Assembly (NCBI RefSeq): GCF_002917105.1
Contig: NZ_PQFZ01000006.1
Location: forward strand, 62,001-126,000
Length of the DNA stretch: 64,000 nt
Source: Allobosea psychrotolerans
GTDB lineage: Bacteria > Pseudomonadota > Alphaproteobacteria > Rhizobiales > Beijerinckiaceae
Reading direction: 5' to 3'
Under the pieces are notes generated by a model. The model was not told where the DNA came from. It ran no database searches and worked only from the letters and a program-made list of their open reading frames with translations. Positions 9,931 through 17,859 of the stretch are shown here, piece by piece. A program made the position numbers and the translations under genes. Position 1 is the stretch's first letter; every line of letters begins with the position of its first letter.

Positions 9931-10041
9931 TCACTCCGACATGCGCTGGGGCGCGGGCCAGCCGAGCTGACGTCCGACCTCGGTCGTGTGGCAGGCGGAG
10001 AGCGCAAGCAGCGCCAGCGCCGCGATCATGAAGCGTGTCAT
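9931..10041 (-). CDS. Tiny lipoprotein (entericidin-like size)
   Basis: This is a 36-residue reading frame starting MTRFMIAALALLALSAC. It has a charged N-terminus, a short hydrophobic stretch and a lipobox (LSAC), so Cys17 would be lipidated. The mature part is only 20 residues (CHTTEVGRQ...QRMSE). A strong ribosome-binding site, GGAGGTCAGC, precedes the ATG. Size and lipobox recall entericidin-like and other small outer-membrane lipoproteins, but no specific family can be claimed. It is on the same strand as DoxX upstream and dctA downstream. Confidence 0.75.
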   Translation of the reverse strand: MTRFMIAALALLALSACHTTEVGRQLGWPAPQRMSE

Positions 10042-10094
10042 GCTGACCTCCGGGGTTGAGGAAGAAGGCCGCAGCGGCCTCCGGCCGCGATGTC

Positions 10095-10502
10095 TCAATC
10101 GTGATCGTCAAAGACCCGGCGGGCAAAGCCTTCGACCTGATCACGATGCGCGAACACGACGAGTCCGCTAAGCCCGAACAGCACGATTGCCGGGATCGGC
10201 GAGCCCGGGATGGCGAAGAGATGAGCCAGGGTGGCGCCAACCATGATGGCGGCGAGAAGCACGCCGCCGAAAGCGGCGAAGGTCCGAAGCAGGATCATGA
10301 CCGCGCCGATCACCTCCAGCGTCCCGGTGACATAGCGGAACCACTGCCCCAAGCCGAGATGCTCGAAATTCTCGACCATCATCGGCACGCCTGCGAGCTT
10401 GGCGCCGCCAGCCGCGAGGAAGACCAAGGCAAGCAGAGCCTTGAGGCTCCATAGACCGATCCGCCGCCAGCGCGGCATCGTCTCAACCTGAGTGAGTGAC
10501 AT
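10095..10502 (-). CDS. DoxX family membrane protein
   Basis: This is a 135-residue inner-membrane protein with four predicted helices (SLKALLALVFLAAGGAKLAG, YVTGTLEVIGAVMILL, FGGVLLAAIMVGATLAHLF and IPAIVLFGLSGLVVF). The AAGGAKL motif at the end of helix 1 and the GxLEVIG motif in helix 2 are typical of DoxX/DoxX-like proteins. Members are often linked to redox or quinone stress. The gene is divergent from an HxlR-family regulator (10622), a common pairing, so it is probably that regulator's target. Confidence 0.9.
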   Translation of the reverse strand: MSLTQVETMPRWRRIGLWSLKALLALVFLAAGGAKLAGVPMMVENFEHLGLGQWFRYVTGTLEVIGAVMILLRTFAAFGGVLLAAIMVGATLAHLFAIPGSPIPAIVLFGLSGLVVFAHRDQVEGFARRVFDDHD

Positions 10503-10621
10503 GAATCCCTGCCGAATAGGGGTGAAACCGGGAGGAAAACGGCCCTTGACCGACCACTTCCTTCACTCACAATTCGGATGCAGGATTGAAAACACAAGAA
10601 GGATGCTTTTTGTAACGTAGT

Positions 10622-11071
10622 ATGAAAAACAAGACTATTGGGACCCCAGATCTGATCGACAGCGCCGAATCCGACACGGATTCAAAGGCCTGCGAGGGCG
10701 CGCCGCCAGTCCGGCAATTTCAGGCGGCGATGCGCATCCTGACCGGCAAATGGAAGGGCGAGATCCTCTGGCAGCTCACCCAGGGAACCTTGCGCTTCGG
10801 CGAATTGCGCCGGGCGATCCCCGGCATCACCCAGCACATGCTGACCGCTCAGCTGCGCGAGCTGGAGCGACACGGCCTCGTCAAGCGCACGCTCTATGCT
10901 GAGGTGCCGCCGCGCGTGGAATACGAGCTCACCAAAGCCGCCTTCGATCTGCGGCCGGTTTTCGAGGCGATCCAGCGCTGGTCGGAGGCGCATGCGATCA
11001 TATTGCACGACGCCGCAGACGCGGCCGAACCGCATGGCGGGCTGGCACGCCCGCGCCGCCGGAAGCCGTGA
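10622..11071 (+). CDS. HxlR-family winged-helix transcriptional regulator
   Basis: This 149-residue DNA-binding protein has an HxlR/MarR-like winged helix at about residues 35-120. Key pieces are LTGKWKGEILWQLTQG, RFGELRRAIPGITQHMLTAQLRELERHGLV and the wing PPRVEYELT. HxlR proteins respond to aldehydes, quinones or reactive chlorine. The Cys at residue 22, just before the domain, is a possible sensor, but that is inference. It is divergent from the DoxX gene, and the 119-bp gap must hold both promoters. Confidence 0.92.
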   Translation: MKNKTIGTPDLIDSAESDTDSKACEGAPPVRQFQAAMRILTGKWKGEILWQLTQGTLRFGELRRAIPGITQHMLTAQLRELERHGLVKRTLYAEVPPRVEYELTKAAFDLRPVFEAIQRWSEAHAIILHDAADAAEPHGGLARPRRRKP

Positions 11072-11079
11072 ACGGGAAA

Positions 11080-11106
11080 GGCTGCGCCTCGCGAGAGAGC
11101 GCAGCC
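11080..11106. terminator. Hairpin between convergent genes
   Basis: GGCTGCGC and GCGCAGCC form a perfect 8-bp stem with an 11-base loop. It lies in the 45-bp gap between the convergent HxlR and hppD genes, where a bidirectional terminator is expected. No strong T-run follows on either strand. Confidence 0.5.
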
Positions 11107-11116
11107 ATGCCGCCCC

Positions 11117-12253
11117 TCACTCCGCCGCCTGCGGAGCCGTGAGCACGCCGCGCCGGATCTGGTCCTCCTCGATCGATTCGAACAAGGCGCGGAAATTGCC
11201 CTCGCCGAAGCCGTCATCGCCCTTGCGCTGGATGAACTCGAAGAAGATCGGTCCGAGCACCGTGCCGGAGAAGATCTGCAGCAGGACCTTGCTCATCCGG
11301 CCCTCCTTCTCGCCGAGAGCGACCGCACCCTCGCCATCGATCAGGATGCCGTTCGCCTTCAGCCGCTCGACCGGCTCGCCATGGCCCGGCACGCGCGCAT
11401 CGACCTTCTCGTAATAGGTCTCAGGGGGAGCCGGCATGAAAGGCAGCGCGTTGCGGCGCAATTGCTCGACGGTGGCGTAGATGTCGCGCGCGCCCATCGC
11501 GACATGCTGGATGCCCTCGCCCTTGTATTGGCGCAGGTACTCCTCGATCTGGCTCTTGTCGTCGAGCGACTCGTTGATCGGGATGCGGATCTTGCCGCAG
11601 GGCGAGGTCAGGGCCCGCGAGATCAGCCCGGTCAATTTACCTTCGATGTTGAAGAAGCGGATCTCGCGGAAATTGAACAGCTTGCCGTACCAGCCGGCCC
11701 AATGGTCCATGCGCCCACGATGGACGTTGTGGGTGAGGTGGTCGAGATAATACAGCCCGGCTTGCTCGGGATGGGGGTCGCGCTCACCGAGCCACTCGAA
11801 ATCGACGTCCCAGATCGAACCCTTCTCGCCATAGCGATCGACGAAATAAAGGATCGAGCCGCCGATGCCCTTCACCGCCGGTATCGCCAGCTCGCCGGGG
11901 CCGACCTTGCTCTCATAGGGCTCGGCGCCGAGCGAAACCGCGCGCGCGAAGGCATGTTTGGCGTCGACGACGCGGAAGGCCATGGCGCAGGCGCAAGGGC
12001 CGTGCTCGACCGCAAAGCGCTGGGCGAATGAGTTCGGTTCGGCGTTGACGACGAAATTGACGTCGCCCTGACGGTAGAGCGTCACCTTCTTGGAGCGGTG
12101 CTGCGCAACCCGCGTGAACCCCATCCTCTCGAACAGCTCGCCCAGCTTCTCCGGCTCGGGATGAGCGTATTCGACGAATTCGAAGCCATCCGTTCCCATC
12201 GGATTGGCCTCGGAGATGGCGGGCGGGGCAGCATCGAACGGAAACGGACCCAT
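11117..12253 (-). CDS. hppD: 4-hydroxyphenylpyruvate dioxygenase
   Basis: This is a 378-residue non-haem iron dioxygenase that converts 4-hydroxyphenylpyruvate to homogentisate in tyrosine catabolism. The C-terminal vicinal-oxygen-chelate domain shows the iron ligands: His in [11 protein letters not shown], His in [10 protein letters not shown] and Glu in [19 protein letters not shown]. The C-terminal [10 protein letters not shown] helix region is also conserved. The start is put at 12253, because GGAGGA is 8 bases before it and only 2 before the alternative ATG at 12259. It is divergent from an Lrp-type regulator. No other homogentisate-pathway gene is in the window. Confidence 0.96.
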   Translation of the reverse strand: MGPFPFDAAPPAISEANPMGTDGFEFVEYAHPEPEKLGELFERMGFTRVAQHRSKKVTLYRQGDVNFVVNAEPNSFAQRFAVEHGPCACAMAFRVVDAKHAFARAVSLGAEPYESKVGPGELAIPAVKGIGGSILYFVDRYGEKGSIWDVDFEWLGERDPHPEQAGLYYLDHLTHNVHRGRMDHWAGWYGKLFNFREIRFFNIEGKLTGLISRALTSPCGKIRIPINESLDDKSQIEEYLRQYKGEGIQHVAMGARDIYATVEQLRRNALPFMPAPPETYYEKVDARVPGHGEPVERLKANGILIDGEGAVALGEKEGRMSKVLLQIFSGTVLGPIFFEFIQRKGDDGFGEGNFRALFESIEEDQIRRGVLTAPQAAE

Positions 12254-12311
12254 GAACATTCTCCTCCAGATTGCCTGCCATCATCCTCGCGCGTGAACTC
12301 GGCACAAAGCG

Positions 12312-12327
12312 TGCAAAGCCCCTTGCA
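12312..12327. promoter_or_regulatory. Inverted repeat in the hppD/lrp intergenic region
   Basis: TGCAA-N6-TTGCA lies midway in the 114-bp gap between divergent hppD and the Lrp-family gene. Lrp/AsnC proteins usually bind such inverted repeats, so it may be the operator controlling both genes. Position and symmetry are the only evidence. Confidence 0.4.
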
Positions 12328-12367
12328 TAGCTGCAGGCTGCGCACAGAATACGCGCATGCGAGGGAC

Positions 12368-12850
12368 ATGATGCAAATACCGCCCAATCTCGACAGCTTC
12401 GACTGGCGCCTGCTCGAGGCGCTCCAGCAGGATGCATCGCTGACCAACGGCGCCCTGGCCGAGAAGGTCGGCCTGTCCGCGAGCCAGATCTCGCGGCGGC
12501 GGCAGAGGCTCGAGCAGGACGGCACGATCCGCGGCTACCGCGCGCTGATCGAGCCTTCGGCCGTCGGGCTCGGCATCACCGTCTTCATCCATGTCGCGCT
12601 CAACACGCATTCGCGCGACAATGCGCGGCGCTTCCGCGACCTGGTCCGGCTGACGCCGGCAATCCTCGAGGCCCATGCCCTGACGGGGGAAGCCGATTAC
12701 CTGCTCAAGGTCGCCGTCGGCGATCTCAAGGAATTGTCGCGCTTCATCAACGAGATCCTGATGCCGCATGAGAGCGTGGCGCGCCTGCGCTCCGAAATCG
12801 CGCTGGAGACCCTGAAGGAGCCTGGCCTGCTGCCGCTGCCCGGGCCTTGA
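12368..12850 (+). CDS. Lrp/AsnC-family transcriptional regulator
   Basis: This is a 160-residue regulator. The N-terminal helix-turn-helix is near residues 10-55 (FDWRLLEALQQDASLTNGALAEKVGLS, then SQISRRRQRLEQDG). The RAM ligand-binding domain follows (HALTGEADYLLKV and the final SEIALETLKE). Two adjacent ATGs (12368, 12371) are possible. It faces away from hppD, which fits an aromatic-amino-acid-responsive regulator of tyrosine degradation. That link is inferred from the divergent layout. Confidence 0.93.
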   Translation: MMQIPPNLDSFDWRLLEALQQDASLTNGALAEKVGLSASQISRRRQRLEQDGTIRGYRALIEPSAVGLGITVFIHVALNTHSRDNARRFRDLVRLTPAILEAHALTGEADYLLKVAVGDLKELSRFINEILMPHESVARLRSEIALETLKEPGLLPLPGP

Positions 12851-12882
12851 TCTCGTCATGCTTCCTTCACATGGCGTGCCCA

Positions 12883-12934
12883 GAGCGAGGTCAATGCAAA
12901 TAAGCGGAAACCGGTTTTTCGCATTGATCCTGCT
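12883..12934. repeat. Degenerate AGCAGGAT...ATCCTGCT repeat
   Basis: The core AAACCGGTTTTTCGCATTGATCCTGCT matches the right half of the repeats at 13900-13951 and 20774-20827 closely. The left half (GAGGTCAATGCAAATAAGCGG) has diverged. It lies just upstream of the DUF533 gene. Confidence 0.55.
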
Positions 12935-13019
12935 GCCACTCTTCTGGCCGTTGTGTGAGCCCTGGCTTGCGTGCAGGCTGAATGACGATGTCGACCAAAG
13001 CCTTGCGAAGGAGCCGACC

Positions 13020-13901
13020 ATGTTCAACGCGAAATCACTTCTCGATGCGCTCGTCAGCGCCGGCAGCCAGGCCGGCCAGCAAGGTGGACAGACCGGGGGC
13101 CTCGGCGCCGTGCTCGGCAATCTCGCGCAGCAGGCGGGCAGCGCCGGGGGCCTGGGCGGGCTCGTCGGCAGCGTCTTCGGTCAGGCGACGCAAGGCGTGC
13201 AGGACGCCGCACAGCAGACCGGCGCACAGCAGAAGGCCAGCGACATCCTGAGCCAGATCTCCGGCGGCAAGACGCCGGACCAGCTGCTCGAACAGGCCAA
13301 GGGCATGTTCAACGCCAATCCGGCCGTGGCGACGGCGGTGCTGGGCGGGCTCGGCGCGCTGGTCTTCGGCTCCTCGGCGGGGCGGGCCGTCGTCGGCTCC
13401 GCCGCCAGGCTGGGCGGCCTCGCGCTGATCGGCGGGCTCGCCTACAAGGCCTATCAGAACCATCAGGCCGGCAAACCACTGCTCGACACGCAGGAGCCGG
13501 TCCAGCCGGCTCCTGCCGGCACCGGCTTCGAGCCCGCGGCGGCGACCGAGGCGACGGCGCTGATCTTCATCCGCGCGATGATCGCGGCGGCAGCCGCCGA
13601 CGGGGCGATAGACGAAGACGAGCGCAAGAGCATTCTCGGTGGCCTGCGCGAAGCCGGCTTCGATCCCGAGGCCAATGAGTGGCTCGCCAATGAAATGGCG
13701 CATCCGGCCTCGGTCGACACCTTGGTCGAGGGTGCAACCAGCCCCGAATTGGCGGCGCAGATCTATACGGCGGCGCGCATCGCCATCAATCCCGACACGG
13801 CCAGGGAGAAGGACTTCCTCGCCGGGCTGGCGGGCTCGCTCGGGCTCGACGCCGAGCTGGTCGCCAATATCGACGCCGCCGCAAGCGCCGCGAAGGTCTA
13901 G
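13020..13901 (+). CDS. DUF533 (YebE-like, TerB-fold) membrane-associated protein
   Basis: This is a 293-residue protein. A low-complexity Gly/Gln/Ala-rich N-terminus (residues 15-75) leads to a hydrophobic segment around residues 100-145 (AVATAVLGGLGALVFGSS, then LGGLALIGGLAYKAYQNH), the typical DUF533 core. A C-terminal TerB-like helical domain follows (ALIFIRAMIAAAAADGAIDEDE, NPDTAREKDFLAGLAGSLGL). The DxxIDEDE acidic loop resembles the metal-binding loop of TerB. The start has GAAGGAG nearby. Family members are uncharacterised inner-membrane proteins, sometimes stress-induced. Confidence 0.88.
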   Translation: MFNAKSLLDALVSAGSQAGQQGGQTGGLGAVLGNLAQQAGSAGGLGGLVGSVFGQATQGVQDAAQQTGAQQKASDILSQISGGKTPDQLLEQAKGMFNANPAVATAVLGGLGALVFGSSAGRAVVGSAARLGGLALIGGLAYKAYQNHQAGKPLLDTQEPVQPAPAGTGFEPAAATEATALIFIRAMIAAAAADGAIDEDERKSILGGLREAGFDPEANEWLANEMAHPASVDTLVEGATSPELAAQIYTAARIAINPDTAREKDFLAGLAGSLGLDAELVANIDAAASAAKV

Positions 13902-14025
13902 AGCAGGATGCGCAAAAGCGGGAACCGGTTTTCGCATCAATCCTGCTCTAACCTTTTGATCAGAGACGGATTCAGATGTCAGGTGGGATCACCAAGCGCT
14001 CCCGTCTGACATCATCCGGCTCTAG
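13900..14025. repeat. Two-unit intergenic repeat (AGAGCAGGAT unit plus TCAG...CTGA unit)
   Basis: Unit one, 13900-13951, pairs TAGAGCAGGATGCG with the distal ATCCTGCTCTA. Unit two begins AGAGACGGATTCAGAT and ends CATCCGGCTCT. The same two units in the same order occur at 20774-20899, so they move or are copied as a pair. The first unit starts directly at the DUF533 stop codon and may act as its transcript end. Confidence 0.75.
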
Positions 14026-14095
14026 CCGCCGACGCAGATCCGCGGTGCGTCGAGCACGGATTGACCATCCGGCTGATCGGGCCGACCTATGCGAG

Positions 14096-15421
14096 ATGCA
14101 GCCCCCCTCCCCGCATTGGTCGGCGCGCCTGCCATTCTATTATGGCTGGCTCATCATCGGCATCGCCTTCGTCACCATGGCGGTCGCCGTCAGCGCGCGC
14201 ACGGCGTTCTCGCTGCTGCTGCCGCCGCTGATCGACGAGTTCGGCTGGGATCGCGGGCTGGCATCGGGCGCCTTCTCGTTTGGCTTCCTGCTTTCGGCCG
14301 CGACCAGCACATTTGTCGGCCGCGTCATGGACAAGCATGGCCCGCGCGTCGTGATCGAGACAGGCGTGGCGATGCTGGCAGCGGGCATGCTGGTCGCACC
14401 CGCGATCAGCGCGGCCTGGCACCTTTACCTGACGCTCGGCGTGCTCGTCGGCTGCGGCGCCAATCTGATGAGCTTCTCGGCACAGTCGCTGTTCCTGCCG
14501 AACTGGTTCGTGCGCCGCCGGGCCTTTGCGATCAGCATCGCCTTTTCCGGCGTCGGCGTCGGTGCGGTGCTGCTGCTGCCCTGGCTGCAATCGATCATCA
14601 GCCGGGAGGGTTGGCGCGCCGCCTGCTGGATCATGGGCCTGCTCGTGCTGCTGGTCCTCGGTCCGCTCAACCTGCTCGTTCGGCGACGGCCGCAGGATCT
14701 CGGCCTGCTGCCGGATGGCGAGACGGGCACAGCCGGCACCGGCGCGGCGCGGCGTGCGGCGGCCGTGGTCGATCCGGCCTGGGTCGCCAGCGAATGGACG
14801 CTGGCGCGGGCGCTGCGCACGGCGCGCCTCTGGTGGATCATGCTCGGCTATTTCTGCGCATTGGTTGCCTGGTATGCCGTGCAGGTCCATCAAACCAAAT
14901 ACCTGATCGAGGTCGGCTTCACCCCACTCACGGCCGCCTGGGCGCTCGGGCTGGTCAGCGCCGTCGCCATCCCCGGTCAGATCGGCCTCGGCGCCCTGTC
15001 CGATCGCATCGGCCGCGAATGGATCTGGATGGTGGGCTGCCTGGGCTTCGCCATCTGCTATGCCGCGCTGATCGCGCTGGAGCACAGCCCGTCGCCCGTC
15101 CTGCTCTATGTAATGGTGATCGCGCAGGGTTTCCTGGGTTACGCACTCGCCTCGGTGATGGGCGCGATCGTCGCCGAAATTTTCGAAGGGCCACATTTCG
15201 GGGCGATCTTCGGGACAGTCACCGTGGCGCTGCTCGGTGGCGGCGCTGTCGGGCCCTGGCTGGCGGGCGCGATTCACGATGCGACCGGCAGCTACCGCCT
15301 GGCCTTCCTGCTGGCGATCGCCTGCTGCTTCGTCTCGGCGGCGGCGATCTGGCTGGCGGCGCCGCGACATGTGCGGCTGGTGCCCGGACGCGTCGGGCGA
15401 CGGCCTTTGGCCGCGGAGTGA
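14096..15421 (+). CDS. Major facilitator superfamily transporter (oxalate/formate or monocarboxylate-type)
   Basis: This is a 441-residue protein with twelve predicted membrane helices. The first helix (YYGWLIIGIAFVTMAVAVSAR) and the following PPLIDEFGWDRG loop are typical of the oxalate:formate/monocarboxylate MFS branch. The A-loop motif after helix 2 reads GRVMDKHGPR and its counterpart in the second half GALSDRIGRE. The frame is open further upstream, but MQPPSPHW at 14096 gives the family start. It stands alone, so the substrate (probably a small organic acid) is a guess from the family. Confidence 0.9.
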   Translation: MQPPSPHWSARLPFYYGWLIIGIAFVTMAVAVSARTAFSLLLPPLIDEFGWDRGLASGAFSFGFLLSAATSTFVGRVMDKHGPRVVIETGVAMLAAGMLVAPAISAAWHLYLTLGVLVGCGANLMSFSAQSLFLPNWFVRRRAFAISIAFSGVGVGAVLLLPWLQSIISREGWRAACWIMGLLVLLVLGPLNLLVRRRPQDLGLLPDGETGTAGTGAARRAAAVVDPAWVASEWTLARALRTARLWWIMLGYFCALVAWYAVQVHQTKYLIEVGFTPLTAAWALGLVSAVAIPGQIGLGALSDRIGREWIWMVGCLGFAICYAALIALEHSPSPVLLYVMVIAQGFLGYALASVMGAIVAEIFEGPHFGAIFGTVTVALLGGGAVGPWLAGAIHDATGSYRLAFLLAIACCFVSAAAIWLAAPRHVRLVPGRVGRRPLAAE

Positions 15422-15511
15422 GCGCCATAAGCCCGGCGAAGCGTCACTCCGGTGCGCGTGGCGCCCCGAACGGCTTCGCCGCGCGAGCCCCTCGCAATGA
15501 CGACTGGCGGC

Positions 15512-15841
15512 TCAGTGGGCCGCGGATTCCGAGAACAGGTTGATGACGATCACCCCGGCGACGATCATGGCCATGCCGATCATCGCCGGGGCATCGAGTT
15601 TCTGGCCGAACAGCACGAGCGCGATCAGGCTGATCAGCACGATGCCGACGCCGGACCAGATCGCATAGGCGATGCCGACCGGGATGGTGCGCAAGGTCAG
15701 CGACAGGAAGTAGAAGGCGCTGGCGAAGGCGATCCCGGTGATCAGCGAAGGCACGAGCCGCGTGAACTCGTTCGACGCCTTCAGCGCCGAGGTGCCGATG
15801 ACCTCGCTGACGATGGCGATCGCGAGATAGAGATAGCTCAT
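15512..15841 (-). CDS. emrE: Small multidrug resistance (SMR) transporter, EmrE/QacE type
   Basis: This is a 109-residue inner-membrane protein with four helices that exports cationic drugs against protons as a dual-topology dimer. The essential membrane glutamate is present as Glu13 (AIVSEVIGTSALK). The helix-3 signature PVGIAYAIWSGVGIVLISL and FGQKLDAPAMIGM are near-identical to EmrE. The open frame continues to 16021, but the ATG at 15841 gives the exact family length. It is monocistronic, downstream of the NIPSNAP gene on the same strand. Confidence 0.95.
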   Translation of the reverse strand: MSYLYLAIAIVSEVIGTSALKASNEFTRLVPSLITGIAFASAFYFLSLTLRTIPVGIAYAIWSGVGIVLISLIALVLFGQKLDAPAMIGMAMIVAGVIVINLFSESAAH

Positions 15842-15959
15842 GCGGCCGAACTCCTGGCCCGCTTCCGCGAGCGCTCGGTGGTCTTCAGGAAGAGGCGCAG
15901 CCATCAGCGCCCAGGACATCCGGGCATGGGACGATGTCTTGCGTCGACCCGTGGGACGA

Positions 15960-16292
15960 TCAAGGCGCGCGGCGCGTGCCCTGATCATCCTCGAAGACCG
16001 GCCTGAAGAAGGAGCGCTCATAGCTGAGGATGAAGCGGTCCTTCTCGTTCATCGCGAAGGCAGCCTGGCATTCGGGATCGTCGAAGGAGCGCTTGCGATA
16101 GTCCTCATAGGCTGCCAGCGAGGGGAAGCTGAACATCGCCAGCGCTACGTTGGAGACGCCCTCCGACGGCATGAAATAGCCGTGATGCTTGCCGCCGAAT
16201 TTCTCGACGAGGCGGATCCAGAGCTTGCCATAGGCCTCGAAGGCGGGCAGCTGATAGGGGTCGACGATATAGCGCAGATGGCAGGTGATCAT
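15960..16292 (-). CDS. NIPSNAP family protein
   Basis: This is a 110-residue protein with a dimeric alpha-beta barrel pattern. NIPSNAP features are ITCHLRYIVDPYQLPAFEAY at the N-terminus and then HHGYFMPSEGVSNVALAMFSFPSLAAYEDYRKR. Bacterial members are small cytoplasmic proteins of unknown role, often next to catabolic enzymes. Its ATG follows the aminotransferase stop codon after 2 bases, so the two are surely co-transcribed. The frame upstream of 16292 is only a shadow of the aminotransferase gene. Confidence 0.88.
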   Translation of the reverse strand: MITCHLRYIVDPYQLPAFEAYGKLWIRLVEKFGGKHHGYFMPSEGVSNVALAMFSFPSLAAYEDYRKRSFDDPECQAAFAMNEKDRFILSYERSFFRPVFEDDQGTRRAP

Positions 16293-16294
16293 TG

Positions 16295-17479
16295 TCAGCT
16301 CGCCTTCGCACTCGTGAGGAAGTCGCCCATCCGCACCAGCGCCCGCTCGATATTCTCCAGCGAGTTCGCATAGGACAGCCGGATATAGCCCTCGCCATGG
16401 ACGCCGAAATCGGGCCCGCCGATGGTGGCGACGCCAGCCTCCTCGAGCAGCGCCGAAGCCAGCTTCTTCGCCTTCCAGCCGGTCTGCGAGACGTTCGGGA
16501 AAGCGTAGAACGCCCCCTTCGGCACGGCGCAGGAGACGTTGGGCAAGGCGTTCAGCCCCTTGACCACGGCCTTCCGGCGCCGATCGAACTCGGCCAGCAT
16601 CATATGGACGGCGTCCTGCGGGCCGGTCAGGGCCGCGAGCCCGGCCCATTGCGCCGGCGCGTTGACGCAGGAATGCGAGTTCACCGCGAGCTTGCGGGCG
16701 TTCTCGTAAAGCGGCTTGGGCCAGACCGAGAAGCCCAGGCGCCAGCCGGTCATGGCATAGGTCTTCGACCAGCCATTCAGGAGGATCAATCGATCGCGGA
16801 TTTCCGGATAGCTCAGCAGGCAGACATGCTTCTCGCCGTCATAGAGCATCTGGTCGTAGATCTCGTCCGACATCACCGCGACATCGGGGAAATCAGCCAG
16901 CCCGGCGACGAGCTTGTCGACTTCCGCTTTCGGCGTGACGCCGCCGGTCGGGTTCGCCGGAGAGTTGATGATCAGGAGCCGCGTCTTCGGCGTGATCAGC
17001 GAGAGCGTCTCCTCCGCCGAGAAGGCAAAACCGTTCTCCTCGCGGATCGGCACCGGAACCGGAGTGGCTCCCGTGTATTCGATCATCGAGCGATAGATCG
17101 GGAAGCCGGGATCGGGATAGAGGATCTCGGCGCCGGGTTCGCCGAACATCAGGATCGCCATGAACATGGTGACCTTGCCGCCCGGCACGATCATCACTGC
17201 CTCCGGCGAGACCTCGACCTGGAAGCGCTTGTACAGATCGGCCGCGACCGCCTCGCGCAGGGGCAGGATGCCGTTGGCCGGGGTATAGCCGTGATGCCCG
17301 TCGCGCAAAGCCTTCACCGCCGCCTCGACGATGTGGTCCGGCGTCGGGAAATCGGGCTGGCCGATGCCGAGATTGATGATGTCCTTGCCCTGGCGCTGCA
17401 ATTCGGTCGCACGCGCCAGCACGGCGAAGGCGTTTTCCTCGCCGAGGCGGGCGAAGGACGGGACGACATGGAGCGTCAT
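16295..17479 (-). CDS. Class I/II PLP-dependent aminotransferase (aspartate-aminotransferase family)
   Basis: This is a 394-residue fold-type I aminotransferase. The N-terminal INLGIGQPDFPTPDHI, the NSPANPTGGV substrate/PLP contact, SDEIYDQMLYDG and the Schiff-base lysine in NGWSKTYAMTGWRLGF are all in place. The C-terminal GEGYIRLSYA arginine binds the substrate carboxylate. These enzymes transfer amino groups between amino acids and 2-oxo acids; specificity is not readable. It is first in a two-gene unit with the NIPSNAP protein and is separated by 380 bp from the divergent xylD. Confidence 0.93.
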   Translation of the reverse strand: MTLHVVPSFARLGEENAFAVLARATELQRQGKDIINLGIGQPDFPTPDHIVEAAVKALRDGHHGYTPANGILPLREAVAADLYKRFQVEVSPEAVMIVPGGKVTMFMAILMFGEPGAEILYPDPGFPIYRSMIEYTGATPVPVPIREENGFAFSAEETLSLITPKTRLLIINSPANPTGGVTPKAEVDKLVAGLADFPDVAVMSDEIYDQMLYDGEKHVCLLSYPEIRDRLILLNGWSKTYAMTGWRLGFSVWPKPLYENARKLAVNSHSCVNAPAQWAGLAALTGPQDAVHMMLAEFDRRRKAVVKGLNALPNVSCAVPKGAFYAFPNVSQTGWKAKKLASALLEEAGVATIGGPDFGVHGEGYIRLSYANSLENIERALVRMGDFLTSAKAS

Positions 17480-17702
17480 GACGGCGTTTCCTTAGGGCAG
17501 ATAGTGGTCGATGCGGCCAGCTCTCATCGGGGCCTTGGCTTTGTCTTGGCCGCAAAGCCGCGTGCGACGCAAGTGGCGCATGCGAGCCGCAGGATTGCGC
17601 CAGTCGCTGGCCCGCCCCCGTATCCCCGGCACTTGTCACGCTGGGCCGCCGGGCCTTTCCTGCAGGTTCGCGAGATCGAGCGCCCGGCATTGGCGAGCGT
17701 TT

Positions 17703-17719
17703 CTGCATGCTGTATGCAG
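17703..17719. promoter_or_regulatory. Inverted repeat upstream of xylD
   Basis: CTGCAT-N5-ATGCAG is a perfect 6-bp inverted repeat. It sits within the 380-bp divergent gap 17480-17859, which contains no gene. Together with the motifs at 17730 and 17792 it suggests a regulated promoter region for the dehydratase and perhaps the aminotransferase. Confidence 0.35.
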
Positions 17720-17729
17720 CAATCTCCAA

Positions 17730-17740
17730 TAGTATGATTA
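17730..17740. promoter_or_regulatory. Candidate FadR-type GntR operator
   Basis: TAGTATGATTA fits T-N-G-T-N3-A-C-N-A except for T in place of C. On the other strand it reads TAATCATACTA and shares TCATACTA with the site at 5824. It is about 120 bp before the xylD start. Confidence 0.35.
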
Positions 17741-17791
17741 TCTGCGTCCAGGCCTCTTGCCGCGCCGCGGATCATCGGCAAAGTTGCGTGT

Positions 17792-17807
17792 CTCAAATCG
17801 TTTTAAA
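17792..17807. promoter_or_regulatory. Candidate LacI-family-like operator upstream of xylD
   Basis: CTCAAATCGTTTTAAA has the A/T-rich arms around a central CG that LacI/GalR proteins recognise. The reverse complement of the site at 23914 reads TTTAAATCGTTTCAAA and matches it at 13 of 16 positions. No LacI-type gene is in the window. Confidence 0.4.
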
Positions 17808-17859
17808 GAGACCGGCAAGCGGCCATCAGCGCCGCGCCGCGCGAGAGGAAAAGACGAGG

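Noticed and set aside
8485-10059. A 524-residue plus-strand frame over dctA.
   Set aside because: It is antisense to DctA and looks like polyR/D/H/E shadow text; DctA motifs are unambiguous.
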